Shown here piece after piece: positions 53,843 through 62,255 of a stretch of DNA of 64,000 nt (positions are counted from its first letter, which is position 1; each line of letters begins with the position of its first letter). Origin of the DNA: Candidatus Dormiibacterota bacterium (GTDB lineage: Bacteria; Chloroflexota; Dormibacteria; Aeolococcales; Aeolococcaceae); the NCBI GenBank assembly GCA_019245575.1, contig JAFARE010000015.1, positions 24,259-88,258 on the forward strand, given 5' to 3'. Under the pieces are notes generated by a model, which was given only the letters and a program-made list of their open reading frames with translations, was not told where the DNA came from and made no database searches. The position numbers and the translations under genes are program-made.

Positions 53843-54166
53843 TCAGCTGACCGGGCGCGTCTTCACCGCGGTGCCGTACGCGCAGATCTCTGTCCACGTG
53901 CCGCCCATCTCCGAGGTGTCGAAGCGAAAGGCCACGACCGCGTCACCGCCTTTCGCCTGCGCCTCGGCCACCATGCGGTCGATGACCTCCTGGCGGCTGG
54001 CCGCGAGGTTCTTGGTCATGCCCTTGAGCTCGCCGCCGACGATCGACTTCAGGCCGGCGCCGAGCTGGGAGCCGATGTGGCGTGAGCGGACGGTGAGGCC
54101 GAAGACCTCGCCGAGAACCTCGGTGATCTGGTACCCGGGCAGGTCGTTGGCGGTGCTGATGAGCAT
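53843..54166 (-). CDS. ybjQ: YbjQ/UPF0145 family protein
   Basis: Predicted 107-aa protein of the YbjQ family, a small pentamer-forming fold with putative heavy-metal binding. Landmarks are DLPGYQITEVLGEVFGLTVRS and GGELKGMTKNLAASRQEVIDRMVAEAQ, then GGDAVVAFRFDTS. GAGGT lies about 8 nt before the ATG. It heads the minus-strand unit that runs into the RsmC-like gene, lgt and yggT, and is divergent from the surface protein at 54272. Confidence 0.9.
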   Translation of the reverse strand: MLISTANDLPGYQITEVLGEVFGLTVRSRHIGSQLGAGLKSIVGGELKGMTKNLAASRQEVIDRMVAEAQAKGGDAVVAFRFDTSEMGGTWTEICAYGTAVKTRPVS

Positions 54167-54202
54167 GATCGGGACCTCGCTGGAGATGGACGCTGACGCC
54201 GC

Positions 54203-54212
54203 ATGGTAGGAT
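54203..54212. promoter_or_regulatory. Overlapping divergent -10 boxes
   Basis: TAGGAT (54207-54212) on the plus strand faces the surface protein gene. TACCAT on the minus strand (54203-54208) faces ybjQ. The two boxes overlap, so transcription in the two directions may compete. Confidence 0.35.
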
Positions 54213-54271
54213 CCGCGGCAACTGGGCGACCGCGTCGCCGGTCAGGAAGGAGACTCAAGGAGACCGGAAGG

Positions 54272-56140
54272 GTGTTGAGCACGTTCGCGCATCCGCGCGC
54301 TGTATTCACGGCCGTCACCGTCGCCGCCACCGCCGGGTCGCTGGCGACCATTCCAGTGATTCGAGGCAGCGCCGCGAATCCCACAGGGCCGTCATTCAGC
54401 AACGTCAGTGTCAGTCCCAGCCTCGCGGGCGGCGAACCCTTCGTGACATACGCCGGATCGAATTCCGGCGGCCCTGACCTCGTCTACACGTCGCACGAGG
54501 GCACGACGCACCTCTTCAAGGACGGGATCGCGCAGCCGAGCACGGTATGCGACCCGTTGCAAGCGCCGCAGAACCTGCCGCAAGGCTTCGCGTGCTCGTA
54601 CACGAACCAGGTGAACGTGTGGACCTCGGCCGACCATGGCCAGACGTGGAAGCAGACCACTGTCGGCCCCTGTGTGGGAGCTGGCTGCGCCGGCCCGACC
54701 AGCCCGTTCGGCCTCGGCTTCAGCGACCCTGACTTCACGATCGATGAGGGCGGCTATCTCTACGACACCGGCATCGACCTGGCCAACGACGCGGTCTTCG
54801 CGTCGCACGACGGCGGCCACAGCTTCCTCATCGGCAACAACAACTGCCACAGCGGTGACCGTCCCTGGCTCGCCGGGGGCGACGTGCCCACCGACTCGCC
54901 CACAGGGGCGACGACGCCTCTGCTGGGCGAGGTATTCCTCGCGACCGACACGACGATCGACGCCAACGTTTCGGCGACAAGTGGTCACGAGATCTTCCGG
55001 GGCATCATCGGCACGAACCCGGCGATGGCGGGACAACCCAATCCGTCCCTGTTCTGCTACGGCGCCGCCGGTTCGCTCATCCCCAACGACCCGTCGGGCG
55101 CGACGGGGCCGGGCATCATGGACTTCGGCGCCTGGCAGACCACGGGCAGCTACAGCGCGGCCGGCAAGCTGTTCTACGACCACAACAGCATCAGCCCCTC
55201 CGATGGCTACCACGGCGCGCTCATCGACCCTGCGTTCTTCAGCAACGCGGACGGCACGCGCGGCGTCGGCATCAGCATCCTGAAGAGCGCTGATGCGGCG
55301 TTCGCCACGGGGTCGACGGTGACGCAGTTCACCGAGCAACACGAGGTCGGCGGGTACTCGGCGCCGTCGGGCTCGACATCACTGGCGCACTGGCCGTCGA
55401 TCGCCATCGACTCCAACGACGTCGTCTACCTGGTGTGGGACACCCCCACCACGGACTCGAATGGCAACTACATCAACGCGATCAAGCTGGCGACGTTTGA
55501 CCTGAAGAACCCGAGCGCAGGCTTCACCACTCCGATCACCATCGCGCAGGCGCTCGCGACTCCGACCATCGGCAGCCCCACCGGCACCGTGCTGTGGCCC
55601 TGGGTCGCCGTCGGCAACCCCGGCAACGTGTCGGTGGTCTGGTACCAGTACGACCGCAACCTCTCGCCGGACGGCGCCACCACGACGAGCACGAACAGCT
55701 GCGACTCGGCGAGTCCATGCGTGTTCACGATGGAGAAGAGCATCTTCGGGCTCGGCACCACGGGCCAGCAGATCTTCGGCCCCAACGACGCAGCCAACGG
55801 GTTCATGCACCAGGGTGGCATGTGCCAGGGCGGCACGACGTGCGTCGCGACCGGACAGGACCGCCGCCTGGGTGACTTCTTCACCAACGCCGTCGACGAG
55901 AACGGCTGCGTGCTGATCGCAACCGGCGAGACCCGCACCGACCCGCTGGCAGCGACGAGCCGCCCGCTCTACATCCAGCAGACGAGTGGCACCAGCCTCA
56001 CCGGCAACACATGCGGCGCGCTCGCCACGGCCACGCCCGAGGTGGGGTGGACACCGCTTCTGGTGCTGGTTGCGGGTGGAACGACCGCCGCGCTGCTCGG
56101 CGTGACGGGCCGGCGCCGGAGGCGGCGCTCGGCAGCGTAG
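54272..56140 (+). CDS. Large cell-surface propeller-like protein with C-terminal anchor
   Basis: Predicted 622-aa secreted protein. Signal or anchor lies at residues about 11-33. A large Gly/Ser/Thr/Asp-rich domain with sialidase/BNR-like strands (VWTSADHGQTWKQTT, FASHDGGHSFLIG, ISILKSADAAF) follows. At the C-terminus is TPEVG, a hydrophobic helix (WTPLLVLVAGGTTAALLGV) and six Arg, the layout of a sortase sorting signal with a variant pentapeptide. GTG 54272 has AAGGAG 9 nt upstream, which decides the start. Ligand is unknown. Confidence 0.75.
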   Translation: MLSTFAHPRAVFTAVTVAATAGSLATIPVIRGSAANPTGPSFSNVSVSPSLAGGEPFVTYAGSNSGGPDLVYTSHEGTTHLFKDGIAQPSTVCDPLQAPQNLPQGFACSYTNQVNVWTSADHGQTWKQTTVGPCVGAGCAGPTSPFGLGFSDPDFTIDEGGYLYDTGIDLANDAVFASHDGGHSFLIGNNNCHSGDRPWLAGGDVPTDSPTGATTPLLGEVFLATDTTIDANVSATSGHEIFRGIIGTNPAMAGQPNPSLFCYGAAGSLIPNDPSGATGPGIMDFGAWQTTGSYSAAGKLFYDHNSISPSDGYHGALIDPAFFSNADGTRGVGISILKSADAAFATGSTVTQFTEQHEVGGYSAPSGSTSLAHWPSIAIDSNDVVYLVWDTPTTDSNGNYINAIKLATFDLKNPSAGFTTPITIAQALATPTIGSPTGTVLWPWVAVGNPGNVSVVWYQYDRNLSPDGATTTSTNSCDSASPCVFTMEKSIFGLGTTGQQIFGPNDAANGFMHQGGMCQGGTTCVATGQDRRLGDFFTNAVDENGCVLIATGETRTDPLAATSRPLYIQQTSGTSLTGNTCGALATATPEVGWTPLLVLVAGGTTAALLGVTGRRRRRRSAA

Positions 56141-56177
56141 CCCCAACTCATCCCTGAGCGCCGCCAGGCGGCTGGCG

Positions 56178-56183
56178 TACGGT
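56178..56183 (+). promoter_or_regulatory. -10 box for the MFS gene at 56191 (leaderless)
   Basis: TACGGT ends 7 nt before GTG 56191. No -35 is recognised. Confidence 0.35.
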
Positions 56184-56190
56184 TCCGGCC

Positions 56191-57423
56191 GTGGCGACGT
56201 CGCCTGCGCTGATCACGCCCGAGCCTGCGGCGCCAGAGGAGCCCGCAAGCTACCGCCGCCTGTTCGCCATCCGCGGCATGGTGCCGCTGGTGGGCAGCTC
56301 CCTGCTGTCGCGCACCGCGTTGATGATGTCCTCGGTTGCCTTCGCGCTGCTTGGATTGCAGCGCTTCCACTCGGCGAGCATCGCGGGACTCAGCATCTTT
56401 CTTCTCATCTTCCCGGGTCTCGTGGTCAGCCCCATCAACGGAGCGCTGCTGGACCGGTTTGGCCGCAGGCGTCTGATGGTGCTGGACCTTGCTGTCGCCG
56501 CAAGCGGCCTGCTGCTGCTGGCTCTCCTCACGGAAACCAACCGTCTTGGCATCGGGGTGCTGCTGCTTGTCGTGTCGCTCGTGTCGCTCACGAGCACGCT
56601 GAGCGCGGGTGGTTCGCGATCGCTCTTTCCGCTGCTCGTGCCCAACAGCATGTGGGAGCGAGCGAATGCAACCGATGCGATCTGCTACGGCCTCGCGGCG
56701 GTTGCCGGTCCGGGGCTGGCCGGCGCGGTGACGGGCTGGCTGGGCAATGCAGCGGCGCTGGTGGTCATCGCGATCGGCTATGTGCTCGCAGCAGTCGCGA
56801 TGCTGCGCGTGCCCGAACCGGCCGTGGCGCGCACGCCGTCGCGCGGCATCCTGCGCGACGCATGGCAGGGCCTCCGCCTGGTGCTGAGCAATCGCACGCT
56901 TCGGTGGTGTGCTGTCGCGATGTCGCTGCTGAACATGAGCGTCGGGCTCATCGCTGTTGCGCTGCCCGTGATCGTCCTCGCGTTGCACGGGAGCGCCGCG
57001 TCGGTCGGCGGGCTCTTCGCGTTGCAGGGACTTGCCGGAGTACCGGCAGCGCTCATGGCGGGTCGGATGCGGAGTCTGGGCCGTGAACGCGGCGTGATGG
57101 CGATGTGCTTCGTCGCGACGGGCGCGGCTGTGCTGTTGCTGCTGCTGCCCTCGGTGGCGTGGCTCGCGGTCGCGATGGCCTGCGTCGGACTGCTCGACGG
57201 CCCGGTGAACGTGGCGCTATTCTCACTCCGCCAGCGCCGCACGTCCCGGGAGTGGTTCGGCCGGGCCTTTGCGATTTCGATCGGACTCAACTACGCCGGC
57301 ACACCCATCGGCGCCGCAGCGGCCGGGCCGCTCGTGAGCCACTCGGTGTCGACTGCCGTGGTCATCGCGGCGGCGCTTCCGCTGGTGGCGGCGTTCGCGG
57401 TCATGCGCATCCCGCGCGAGTAG
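56191..57423 (+). CDS. MFS transporter
   Basis: Predicted 410-aa major facilitator with twelve hydrophobic segments. The loop after TM2 reads NGALLDRFGRRRLMVLDL, a motif A variant, and the second half repeats the pattern less clearly. It probably exports a small molecule. GTG 56191 gives a 20-residue cytoplasmic start and follows TACGGT by 7 nt. It lies 29 nt before tRNA-Leu. Substrate is unknown. Confidence 0.8.
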   Translation: MATSPALITPEPAAPEEPASYRRLFAIRGMVPLVGSSLLSRTALMMSSVAFALLGLQRFHSASIAGLSIFLLIFPGLVVSPINGALLDRFGRRRLMVLDLAVAASGLLLLALLTETNRLGIGVLLLVVSLVSLTSTLSAGGSRSLFPLLVPNSMWERANATDAICYGLAAVAGPGLAGAVTGWLGNAAALVVIAIGYVLAAVAMLRVPEPAVARTPSRGILRDAWQGLRLVLSNRTLRWCAVAMSLLNMSVGLIAVALPVIVLALHGSAASVGGLFALQGLAGVPAALMAGRMRSLGRERGVMAMCFVATGAAVLLLLLPSVAWLAVAMACVGLLDGPVNVALFSLRQRRTSREWFGRAFAISIGLNYAGTPIGAAAAGPLVSHSVSTAVVIAAALPLVAAFAVMRIPRE

Positions 57424-57436
57424 GCCACCGGTCACG

Positions 57437-57442
57437 TATCCT
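57437..57442 (+). promoter_or_regulatory. -10 box for tRNA-Leu
   Basis: TATCCT ends 10 nt before the first base of the mature tRNA, so a primary transcript would carry only a few extra 5' bases. Confidence 0.4.
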
Positions 57443-57452
57443 GCAAGCCTCT

Positions 57453-57539
57453 GCGGGAGTGGAGTAATTGGCAGCCTCGATGCACTCAAAATGCATTGCC
57501 TGAAAGGGCGTGTGGGTTCGAGTCCCACCTCCCGCACCA
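57453..57539 (+). tRNA. tRNA-Leu (anticodon CAA)
   Basis: An 87-nt class II tRNA. The acceptor GCGGGAG (57453-57459) pairs with CTCCCGC, followed by discriminator A and an encoded CCA (57537-57539). The anticodon stem ATGCA (57480-57484) pairs with TGCAT (57492-57496) around loop CTCAAAA, giving anticodon CAA at 57487-57489, which reads the leucine codon UUG. A long variable arm and the GGTTCGAGTCC T-arm are present. Confidence 0.95.
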
Positions 57540-57549
57540 CATGCGCTGC

Positions 57550-57996
57550 CTAGCGCCTGCGCCCTTCCACGTGTCGCTTCAACGCTTCGAGGTCGCTGCG
57601 CACGTCGCGCCGCACCTGCTCGTGCGCTATGGGCCCCGCGAACCGCAGCACACCGCGTAGCCGCACGTCCGTCTCGTAGACGACGACCGTGGCGCCGTCA
57701 CTCTCGCTGTAGTTCCAGGCCCAAGTGCCGCGCATCGTCATGCCGCTCACCGTGCCGGCGCACGTGCGGCCTGGCTCATACGCCGTCACGACCAGATCGA
57801 GGTCCTGCGTGAGTCCACCGGGAAGACGCACCGAGTAGCGCAGCTGCGTGCCGGCTCCGACGGGGCCACCGCCGACGACCTCGGTGCGCGCGATGGTCTT
57901 GGACCACCGTGGGACCTTGGGGATGTCCTAGTGCACCGCCTTCCAGATGCGGTTGACCGGAGCGTCGATCGCGATCTCCTCGCGGATGCGCGGCAC
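57550..57996 (-). pseudogene. SRPBCC (polyketide-cyclase/START-like) gene with an in-frame TAG
   Basis: Read through one amber codon at 57928-57930, this is a 148-codon gene of the SRPBCC superfamily, small helix-grip proteins that bind hydrophobic ligands. The first part reads EEIAIDAPVNRIWKAVH, and the second continues DIPKVPRWSKTI, ending LKRHVEGRRR. TAGGCT lies 7 nt before the GTG, so promoter and start look intact. Removing the TAG triplet restores the family spacing of W-x-x-V-x-D. TAG ends many neighbouring genes, so recoding is unlikely. Confidence 0.7.
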
Positions 57997-58003
57997 GCGA
58001 CCC

Positions 58004-58009
58004 AGCCTA
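58004..58009 (-). promoter_or_regulatory. -10 box for the SRPBCC pseudogene (leaderless)
   Basis: On the minus strand TAGGCT ends 7 nt before the GTG at 57996. TTGACC lies 14 nt upstream of it, short for a normal -35 spacer. Confidence 0.4.
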
Positions 58010-58035
58010 ACCGCGTCACGGGAGGTCAACCCCCG

Positions 58036-58061
58036 GGAACCTGAGGGCCCCGCCGGACGTA
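58036..58061 (+). promoter_or_regulatory. ECF-type promoter GGAAC-N17-CGTA before the sigma gene
   Basis: GGAAC at 58036-58040, a 17-nt spacer, and CGTA at 58058-58061. ATG 58073 lies 11 nt on, so the message is nearly leaderless. ECF sigma factors often activate their own promoter through such a site. The same bases can also be read as a TACCCT (58060-58065) box; I prefer the ECF reading because the -35 and spacer fit. Confidence 0.6.
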
Positions 58062-58072
58062 CCCTCCCGCAG

Positions 58073-58648
58073 ATGGACGACGAGGTCCTGCTCGAGCGGG
58101 CCCGCCGTGGCGATCGTGACGCGTTCACCTCCATCGTCACGCGTCACCAGGACGAGCTCTACACAATGGCACTCCGGCTTCTGGGCAACCCGGCGGACGC
58201 GGCGGACGTCGTGCAGGAAACCTTCCTCCGCGCGTACACCCGCCTGCCTGAGCTGCACGGCGCAACGGTGCGGGCGTGGCTGTTCCGGGTCGCCATCAAC
58301 TGCAGCCACGACGTGCAGCGCCGCTCCGCTCGTCGCCCGGCGGAACCGCTCGAGGACGACGCCGGCAACATCGTCGAGCTGCCGGACCCGGCGCTCGGGC
58401 CCGATGCCACCGCGCTGGCCCGCGAGCGCGCCGAGGCGATCGCCGCAGCGTTGCGCGACCTGCCCGCCGACTTCCGCGCCGCCCTGGTGCTGCGCGACGT
58501 CAACGACCTCTCCTACGAGGAGGTGGCGCACGCGCTGCGCATCCCGCTCGGGACCGTGAAGTCCCGCGTCAGCCGCGGCCGCGGCTTGCTCGCAGCCGCG
58601 CTGCGTCAATCGCCGGTCATCTTCCCCGCCGCAGAGGGAGGCGCCTGA
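58073..58648 (+). CDS. ECF-type RNA polymerase sigma factor
   Basis: Predicted 191-aa extracytoplasmic function sigma factor. Region 2 contains LLGNPADAADVVQETFLRAYTRL, then VRAWLFRVAINCSHD. Region 4 contains LPADFRAALVLRDVNDLSYEEVA and IPLGTVKSRVSRGR, the helix-turn-helix that reads the -35. The next gene overlaps by 1 nt and codes a zinc-type anti-sigma protein. ATG 58073 is placed 11 nt after its ECF-type promoter. Confidence 0.92.
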   Translation: MDDEVLLERARRGDRDAFTSIVTRHQDELYTMALRLLGNPADAADVVQETFLRAYTRLPELHGATVRAWLFRVAINCSHDVQRRSARRPAEPLEDDAGNIVELPDPALGPDATALARERAEAIAAALRDLPADFRAALVLRDVNDLSYEEVAHALRIPLGTVKSRVSRGRGLLAAALRQSPVIFPAAEGGA

Positions 58649-59550
58649 TGGCCACCGAGCACGTGGCCGACCTCTTCTCCGCCGCCATCGACCGCGAGCT
58701 GTCCGCCGAGCAGGCGCGCCGATTCCGGAACCACCTCGACGCTTGCGACACCTGCAGGCGCGACTACGGCGTGTACCGGCAGAGCGTCGAAGCGGTGCGC
58801 GCCCTGCCCCATGCGCGCATGCCGATTCCCGTGCACGTCCCCGCCGGCGAGCCGGCGCGCGCGCGCATGGGCTTGGCGGGACTGTTCGCCCGCCTGCCCA
58901 GGCCGCGGCTCATCCCTGGTGGCGCCACCGCCCTCGCGGCCGTGGCAGCCGCGGTGATTCTCGTGCTCGTCACCCATGGCGCGCCGGCCGGCAGGACCCT
59001 GTCGAGCGGCGCCAATGCGCCGGCTGCGGGCGGCAACGCGGGCCCGCAGAGCGCGGTCACGGTTCCCGGAGCCTGCACGCCGGCCACGTCGAGCCTCACG
59101 GCGTCGAGCCCTCCGCCCGGCTTTCAGCAGGTCCGGGCCAGCACCGCCGGCGCACGCCCGGGTCAGCGGCTCGTGCTGGCCACAGCCTCCGCAACGGCCG
59201 CGCCAGGCAGCTCCGTGGTCGTCTTCGCCCAGCTCGCGCTGCCCCGGGCCGGGGCGGCCCCGCCGGGAGGCGGCGCACCGTCGCCGCTGACACTCGCGGT
59301 GAACCCATGCCTGACCGTGTCTGACGCGGCGCGAGCACTCGCTGTCGCGCCGCTGGGGCCCGTCGCCGAGGGAAATCCTGCCGCCACGGATTCCTCGAAG
59401 GGCTCTGCTGCGCCCGGCCTGCAGACGGTGACGATCCCGGCGGGCACGCCCGCCGGAACGGTCGTCCACATCGTGGCCACGATCCCCGCGGGCTTCCCTA
59501 CGCCGGGCGAGCCGGCACTGACCGCCGAGCTCACCGTCACGGTGCAGTAG
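58648..59550 (+). CDS. Anti-sigma factor with zinc-finger (HC2) domain and exported C-terminal part
   Basis: Predicted 300-aa membrane anti-sigma factor. The N-terminal ZAS-type motif is His29-x3-Cys33-x2-Cys36 in HLDACDTC, which binds and holds the sigma factor and can be redox sensitive. A transmembrane helix lies at about residues 92-113. The extracytoplasmic part is Ala/Pro/Gly-rich with repeated IPAGTPAG-like units. The start overlaps the sigma stop (TGATG). It is the expected negative partner of the preceding sigma factor. Confidence 0.85.
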   Translation: MATEHVADLFSAAIDRELSAEQARRFRNHLDACDTCRRDYGVYRQSVEAVRALPHARMPIPVHVPAGEPARARMGLAGLFARLPRPRLIPGGATALAAVAAAVILVLVTHGAPAGRTLSSGANAPAAGGNAGPQSAVTVPGACTPATSSLTASSPPPGFQQVRASTAGARPGQRLVLATASATAAPGSSVVVFAQLALPRAGAAPPGGGAPSPLTLAVNPCLTVSDAARALAVAPLGPVAEGNPAATDSSKGSAAPGLQTVTIPAGTPAGTVVHIVATIPAGFPTPGEPALTAELTVTVQ

Positions 59551-59582
59551 CCGCCGGCGCCGGCCACCCGCCCCGGGCGCAC

Positions 59583-59588
59583 TACACT
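59583..59588 (+). promoter_or_regulatory. -10 box for the GH18-like gene (leaderless)
   Basis: TACACT (4 of 6) ends 8 nt before ATG 59597. Confidence 0.35.
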
Positions 59589-59596
59589 CGACGGCG

Positions 59597-61168
59597 ATGA
59601 CCCGCCGCTTGGCGAGCGTGGCGGTGGCGCTGATGGTCACGTCCTGCTCCGTGCCGCTCCTCGGCAACGACGCTCCGAACTACGGCTTCATCACGCTCTC
59701 GGACTCGGGCTCGCAGCTGGTCAGCGGCGCCACCGATGTCCCGCCCACGCTCAACCTCCGCATGCACGCGGCCGTTCCCTTCCGGGTGCAGGACGTGACC
59801 GCGCTCCTCGACTCGCGCACGCTGACGGTGCTGCCCAGCGGCGGCGACCTCACCGCCTCCACACCGCCGATGCCGCTCGGCTCGGCGCACCACCTCGACG
59901 TCACCATCGCCAACCGCGCCCAGGGGATCAGCCTCGACTTCAGCGTCATCTCTCCGACGGCCGCGATGCTGGCGGCGCACATCGACCCCAATGACGGCCT
60001 CGTGGTCGACGGCGTGTTCGACGACGCGCCGGACCAGGCCGCGGTGGCCAAGGCCTTCGGCGGCTCGCCCACATGGAGCGACCCGCAGCATGTGCGCGTG
60101 ACCTGGGCGGGGGCGTCGCCGCCGTCGTCGGTGGCGCTCTCAGCGGCCGTTCACACGGCCCGCGGCTCACACCTGGCGGCGCCCATCAGCCTCGACCTGA
60201 CGCACATCACTGCGGGCACGGTTAGGCGCGCCACCGAGCCCGCGGCCCCGGCGGTGAACGGCACGAGCGTCTTCGCGTTCGTGGTGGACACCGCCGCCTC
60301 CAACACGTCGCTGGCGCACCACCAGAGCGTGCTCACCTGGGTCAGCGCCACCGGGTGGCAGGCGCAGTCCGACGGGTCGATCCTGGGGACGCCGGATCCG
60401 GCCGCGGTCCGCCGCGCCGCCGCCGCCCGCCTGCCGGTGTGGCCATCGCTCTCCACCGACGTCACCAACCCGCCGGCAACGTCGACGTTGCTGGGCGACC
60501 AGTCCGCGGTGTCGCAGCTGATCGGCACCGTGGTGAACAGCGCGGTCGACGGCGGCTTCCCCGGCGTCAACCTCGACTTCGAGGCGATGGCGGCCACCGA
60601 CAAGGCGGCGTTCACCTCGTTCGTCAAGCAGCTCGCCGGCGCGCTGCACGCTCACAACGAGCAGCTGATGGTCGACGTCGTGCCGCACGACACCGGCGGC
60701 ACCAACCAGTTCTCCGCCGCGTACGACCTGCCGACGCTGGCGTCGTCCGCCGACCTCATCGATCTCATGGCCTATGACGAGCACGGCGAGGGAGGCAGCC
60801 CGGGCCCGGTCGCCGGGTTTGACTGGGATGAGTCGGTGCTGGCGGCGACCCTTCCCGGTCTCAACCCGGCGCACACGGTGCTGGGGATCCCGCTGTACTC
60901 GCGCCGCTGGACCGGCGGCACCGGCGCGTCCGCCTCGTACCCGGAGGCGGTGGCCACGGCGCTGGCCGTGCCGGGCGCTCGCGTGGGCTACGACTTCGGC
61001 GCGCAGACCCCGCTGATCACGTCACCCGACGGCTCGATGGTCACCTACTTCGATGACGCCGACAGCCTCGCCCGCAAGATCGCGCTGGTCCACGAGCACC
61101 ACCTGGCCGGCGTGGCGGCCTGGCGCCTGGGGTTCGAGGATCCGAACTTCTGGGGGTTGTTCGGCTAG
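59597..61168 (+). CDS. GH18-like glycoside hydrolase lipoprotein (YaaH/chitinase type)
   Basis: Predicted 523-aa lipoprotein. A lipobox (MVTSCS) puts Cys at about residue 17. Residues about 20-230 form an all-beta Ig/propeller-like part. The C-terminal 290 residues look like a GH18 TIM barrel, with NLDFE (catalytic Glu329) on strand 4, LIDLMAYDEHGEGGSPG, and LGIPLYSRRW. It may cleave peptidoglycan or chitin-like glycans outside the cell. Start by TACACT 8 nt upstream. It follows the anti-sigma gene by 46 nt. Confidence 0.82.
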   Translation: MTRRLASVAVALMVTSCSVPLLGNDAPNYGFITLSDSGSQLVSGATDVPPTLNLRMHAAVPFRVQDVTALLDSRTLTVLPSGGDLTASTPPMPLGSAHHLDVTIANRAQGISLDFSVISPTAAMLAAHIDPNDGLVVDGVFDDAPDQAAVAKAFGGSPTWSDPQHVRVTWAGASPPSSVALSAAVHTARGSHLAAPISLDLTHITAGTVRRATEPAAPAVNGTSVFAFVVDTAASNTSLAHHQSVLTWVSATGWQAQSDGSILGTPDPAAVRRAAAARLPVWPSLSTDVTNPPATSTLLGDQSAVSQLIGTVVNSAVDGGFPGVNLDFEAMAATDKAAFTSFVKQLAGALHAHNEQLMVDVVPHDTGGTNQFSAAYDLPTLASSADLIDLMAYDEHGEGGSPGPVAGFDWDESVLAATLPGLNPAHTVLGIPLYSRRWTGGTGASASYPEAVATALAVPGARVGYDFGAQTPLITSPDGSMVTYFDDADSLARKIALVHEHHLAGVAAWRLGFEDPNFWGLFG

Positions 61169-61174
61169 CCGCGG

Positions 61175-61705
61175 CTAGGACTCGGAGGCGCCGGTGCCGA
61201 GGTCGGGCAGGTTCAGCTCGTTGACCCAGTCGCGGATCTTGGCCATCCGCTCTTCGGTTTCGGGATCCGCCTCGGCGTCCCCGTCCTTCTCCGGCTCGGG
61301 CAGCATGCCCGCCTTCTCCAGGACCTCGCCGGCGACGAAGATGCCCGCGCCCACGCGGACCGCCACCGCGATGGCGTCCGACGGCCGCGAGTCGATCTCC
61401 AGGTTGCGCCCGTCGACCTTGGCCAGGATCCGCGCGTAGAAGACCTCGTTGCTCAGCGACGTGACCACGATGCGGTCCACCGTGACCTCGACGGCGCTGA
61501 GCACATTGGCAAGCAGGTCGTGCGTGATGGGCCGCTCCGGCGTGATGCCCGTGATCTTCAACGCGATGGCGTTGGCCTCGTTGATGCCGATCCAGATGGG
61601 CAGGTAACGCTCCGCCGACTTCTCCTTGAGGATCACCACGTGCTGCCCGGTGGGCATGTGAACGCGGATGCTGTCGACGGTCATCTCGACCAGGTCGGCG
61701 GCCAT
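61175..61705 (-). CDS. Bifunctional nuclease (DUF151) domain protein
   Basis: Predicted 176-aa protein of the DUF151 family, with reported DNase and RNase activity in relatives. Conserved stretch: YLPIWIGINEANAIALKITG, then RPITHDLLANVL and IDSRPSDAIAVAVRVGAGIFV. The tail is acidic (EPEKDGDAEADPETEER). TATGAT on the minus strand ends 6 nt before the ATG, so the message is probably leaderless. Confidence 0.88.
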   Translation of the reverse strand: MAADLVEMTVDSIRVHMPTGQHVVILKEKSAERYLPIWIGINEANAIALKITGITPERPITHDLLANVLSAVEVTVDRIVVTSLSNEVFYARILAKVDGRNLEIDSRPSDAIAVAVRVGAGIFVAGEVLEKAGMLPEPEKDGDAEADPETEERMAKIRDWVNELNLPDLGTGASES

Positions 61706-61711
61706 GGCCCG

Positions 61712-61717
61712 ATCATA
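61712..61717 (-). promoter_or_regulatory. -10 box for the DUF151 gene (leaderless)
   Basis: On the minus strand TATGAT (5 of 6) ends 6 nt before ATG 61705. Confidence 0.5.
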
Positions 61718-61734
61718 ACGCCGCTACCGCGCCG

Positions 61735-62232
61735 CTACTCCTCGACGGTGGCACCCTGCCCGGGCAGCTCCTCGACGCCCAGCGACAGACGCACGGGCGC
61801 GGTGCCGAGACGCGCGCGCACCGCCCCGAGCAGGTGTGCGGCGAGGCATTCGCATGTCGTGTTGACCACCGGAAGCAGGCGCACGTCGCCGGCGGGGAGC
61901 ACGTAGTGTCGCGTTGCCGCGTCCACCGCCACCCGGTCTCCGTCCTGCGTCACGCGCACCACGGGGCTGTGCGCGGGCAGCAGCATGCGCTCATCGAGCT
62001 CGTCGCACACGTCGCGCAGCGCGGACTTGAGCACGTGGAAATCCACGACCGTGCCCTCGGCGTCCACGCGGCCCCGGGCCCGCAGGCTCACGCGGTAGTT
62101 GTGCCCGTGGAGGCGTTCTGCCACGCCGTCGATGACGGAGAAATGCGCAGCGCTGAAGCCGATGTCGGCGCGCGCGAGGCGCAGCTCGACGGGCGCGCCG
62201 GAGGGCGGTTCGGCGGCGCTTGGGTGGGTCAT
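61735..62232 (-). CDS. queD: 6-pyruvoyl-tetrahydropterin synthase/QueD family protein
   Basis: Predicted 165-aa enzyme that converts 7,8-dihydroneopterin triphosphate for queuosine (QueD) or pterin synthesis. Zinc ligands are His30 in FSAAHF and His42 and His44 in LHGHNY, and EGTVVDFHVLK follows. The ATG at 62232 is preferred to 62247, because the latter lies within a TATGGT box on the minus strand. Without other queuosine genes the exact branch is not certain. Divergent from polA. Confidence 0.85.
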   Translation of the reverse strand: MTHPSAAEPPSGAPVELRLARADIGFSAAHFSVIDGVAERLHGHNYRVSLRARGRVDAEGTVVDFHVLKSALRDVCDELDERMLLPAHSPVVRVTQDGDRVAVDAATRHYVLPAGDVRLLPVVNTTCECLAAHLLGAVRARLGTAPVRLSLGVEELPGQGATVEE

Positions 62233-62241
62233 GGGCCTGGG

Positions 62242-62247
62242 TACCAT
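62242..62247 (+). promoter_or_regulatory. -10 box for polA (leaderless)
   Basis: TACCAT ends 8 nt before ATG 62256 (GTG 62253 is an in-frame alternative at 5 nt). On the opposite strand the same bases are part of the TATGGT box of queD. Confidence 0.4.
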
Positions 62248-62255
62248 AGCCCGTG

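Noticed and set aside
57928..57930. Programmed amber recoding (pyrrolysine-type) in the SRPBCC gene
   Set aside because: TAG terminates many nearby genes such as dnaE and gatC, and no readthrough element or suppressor gene is visible. A nonsense event or error is simpler.
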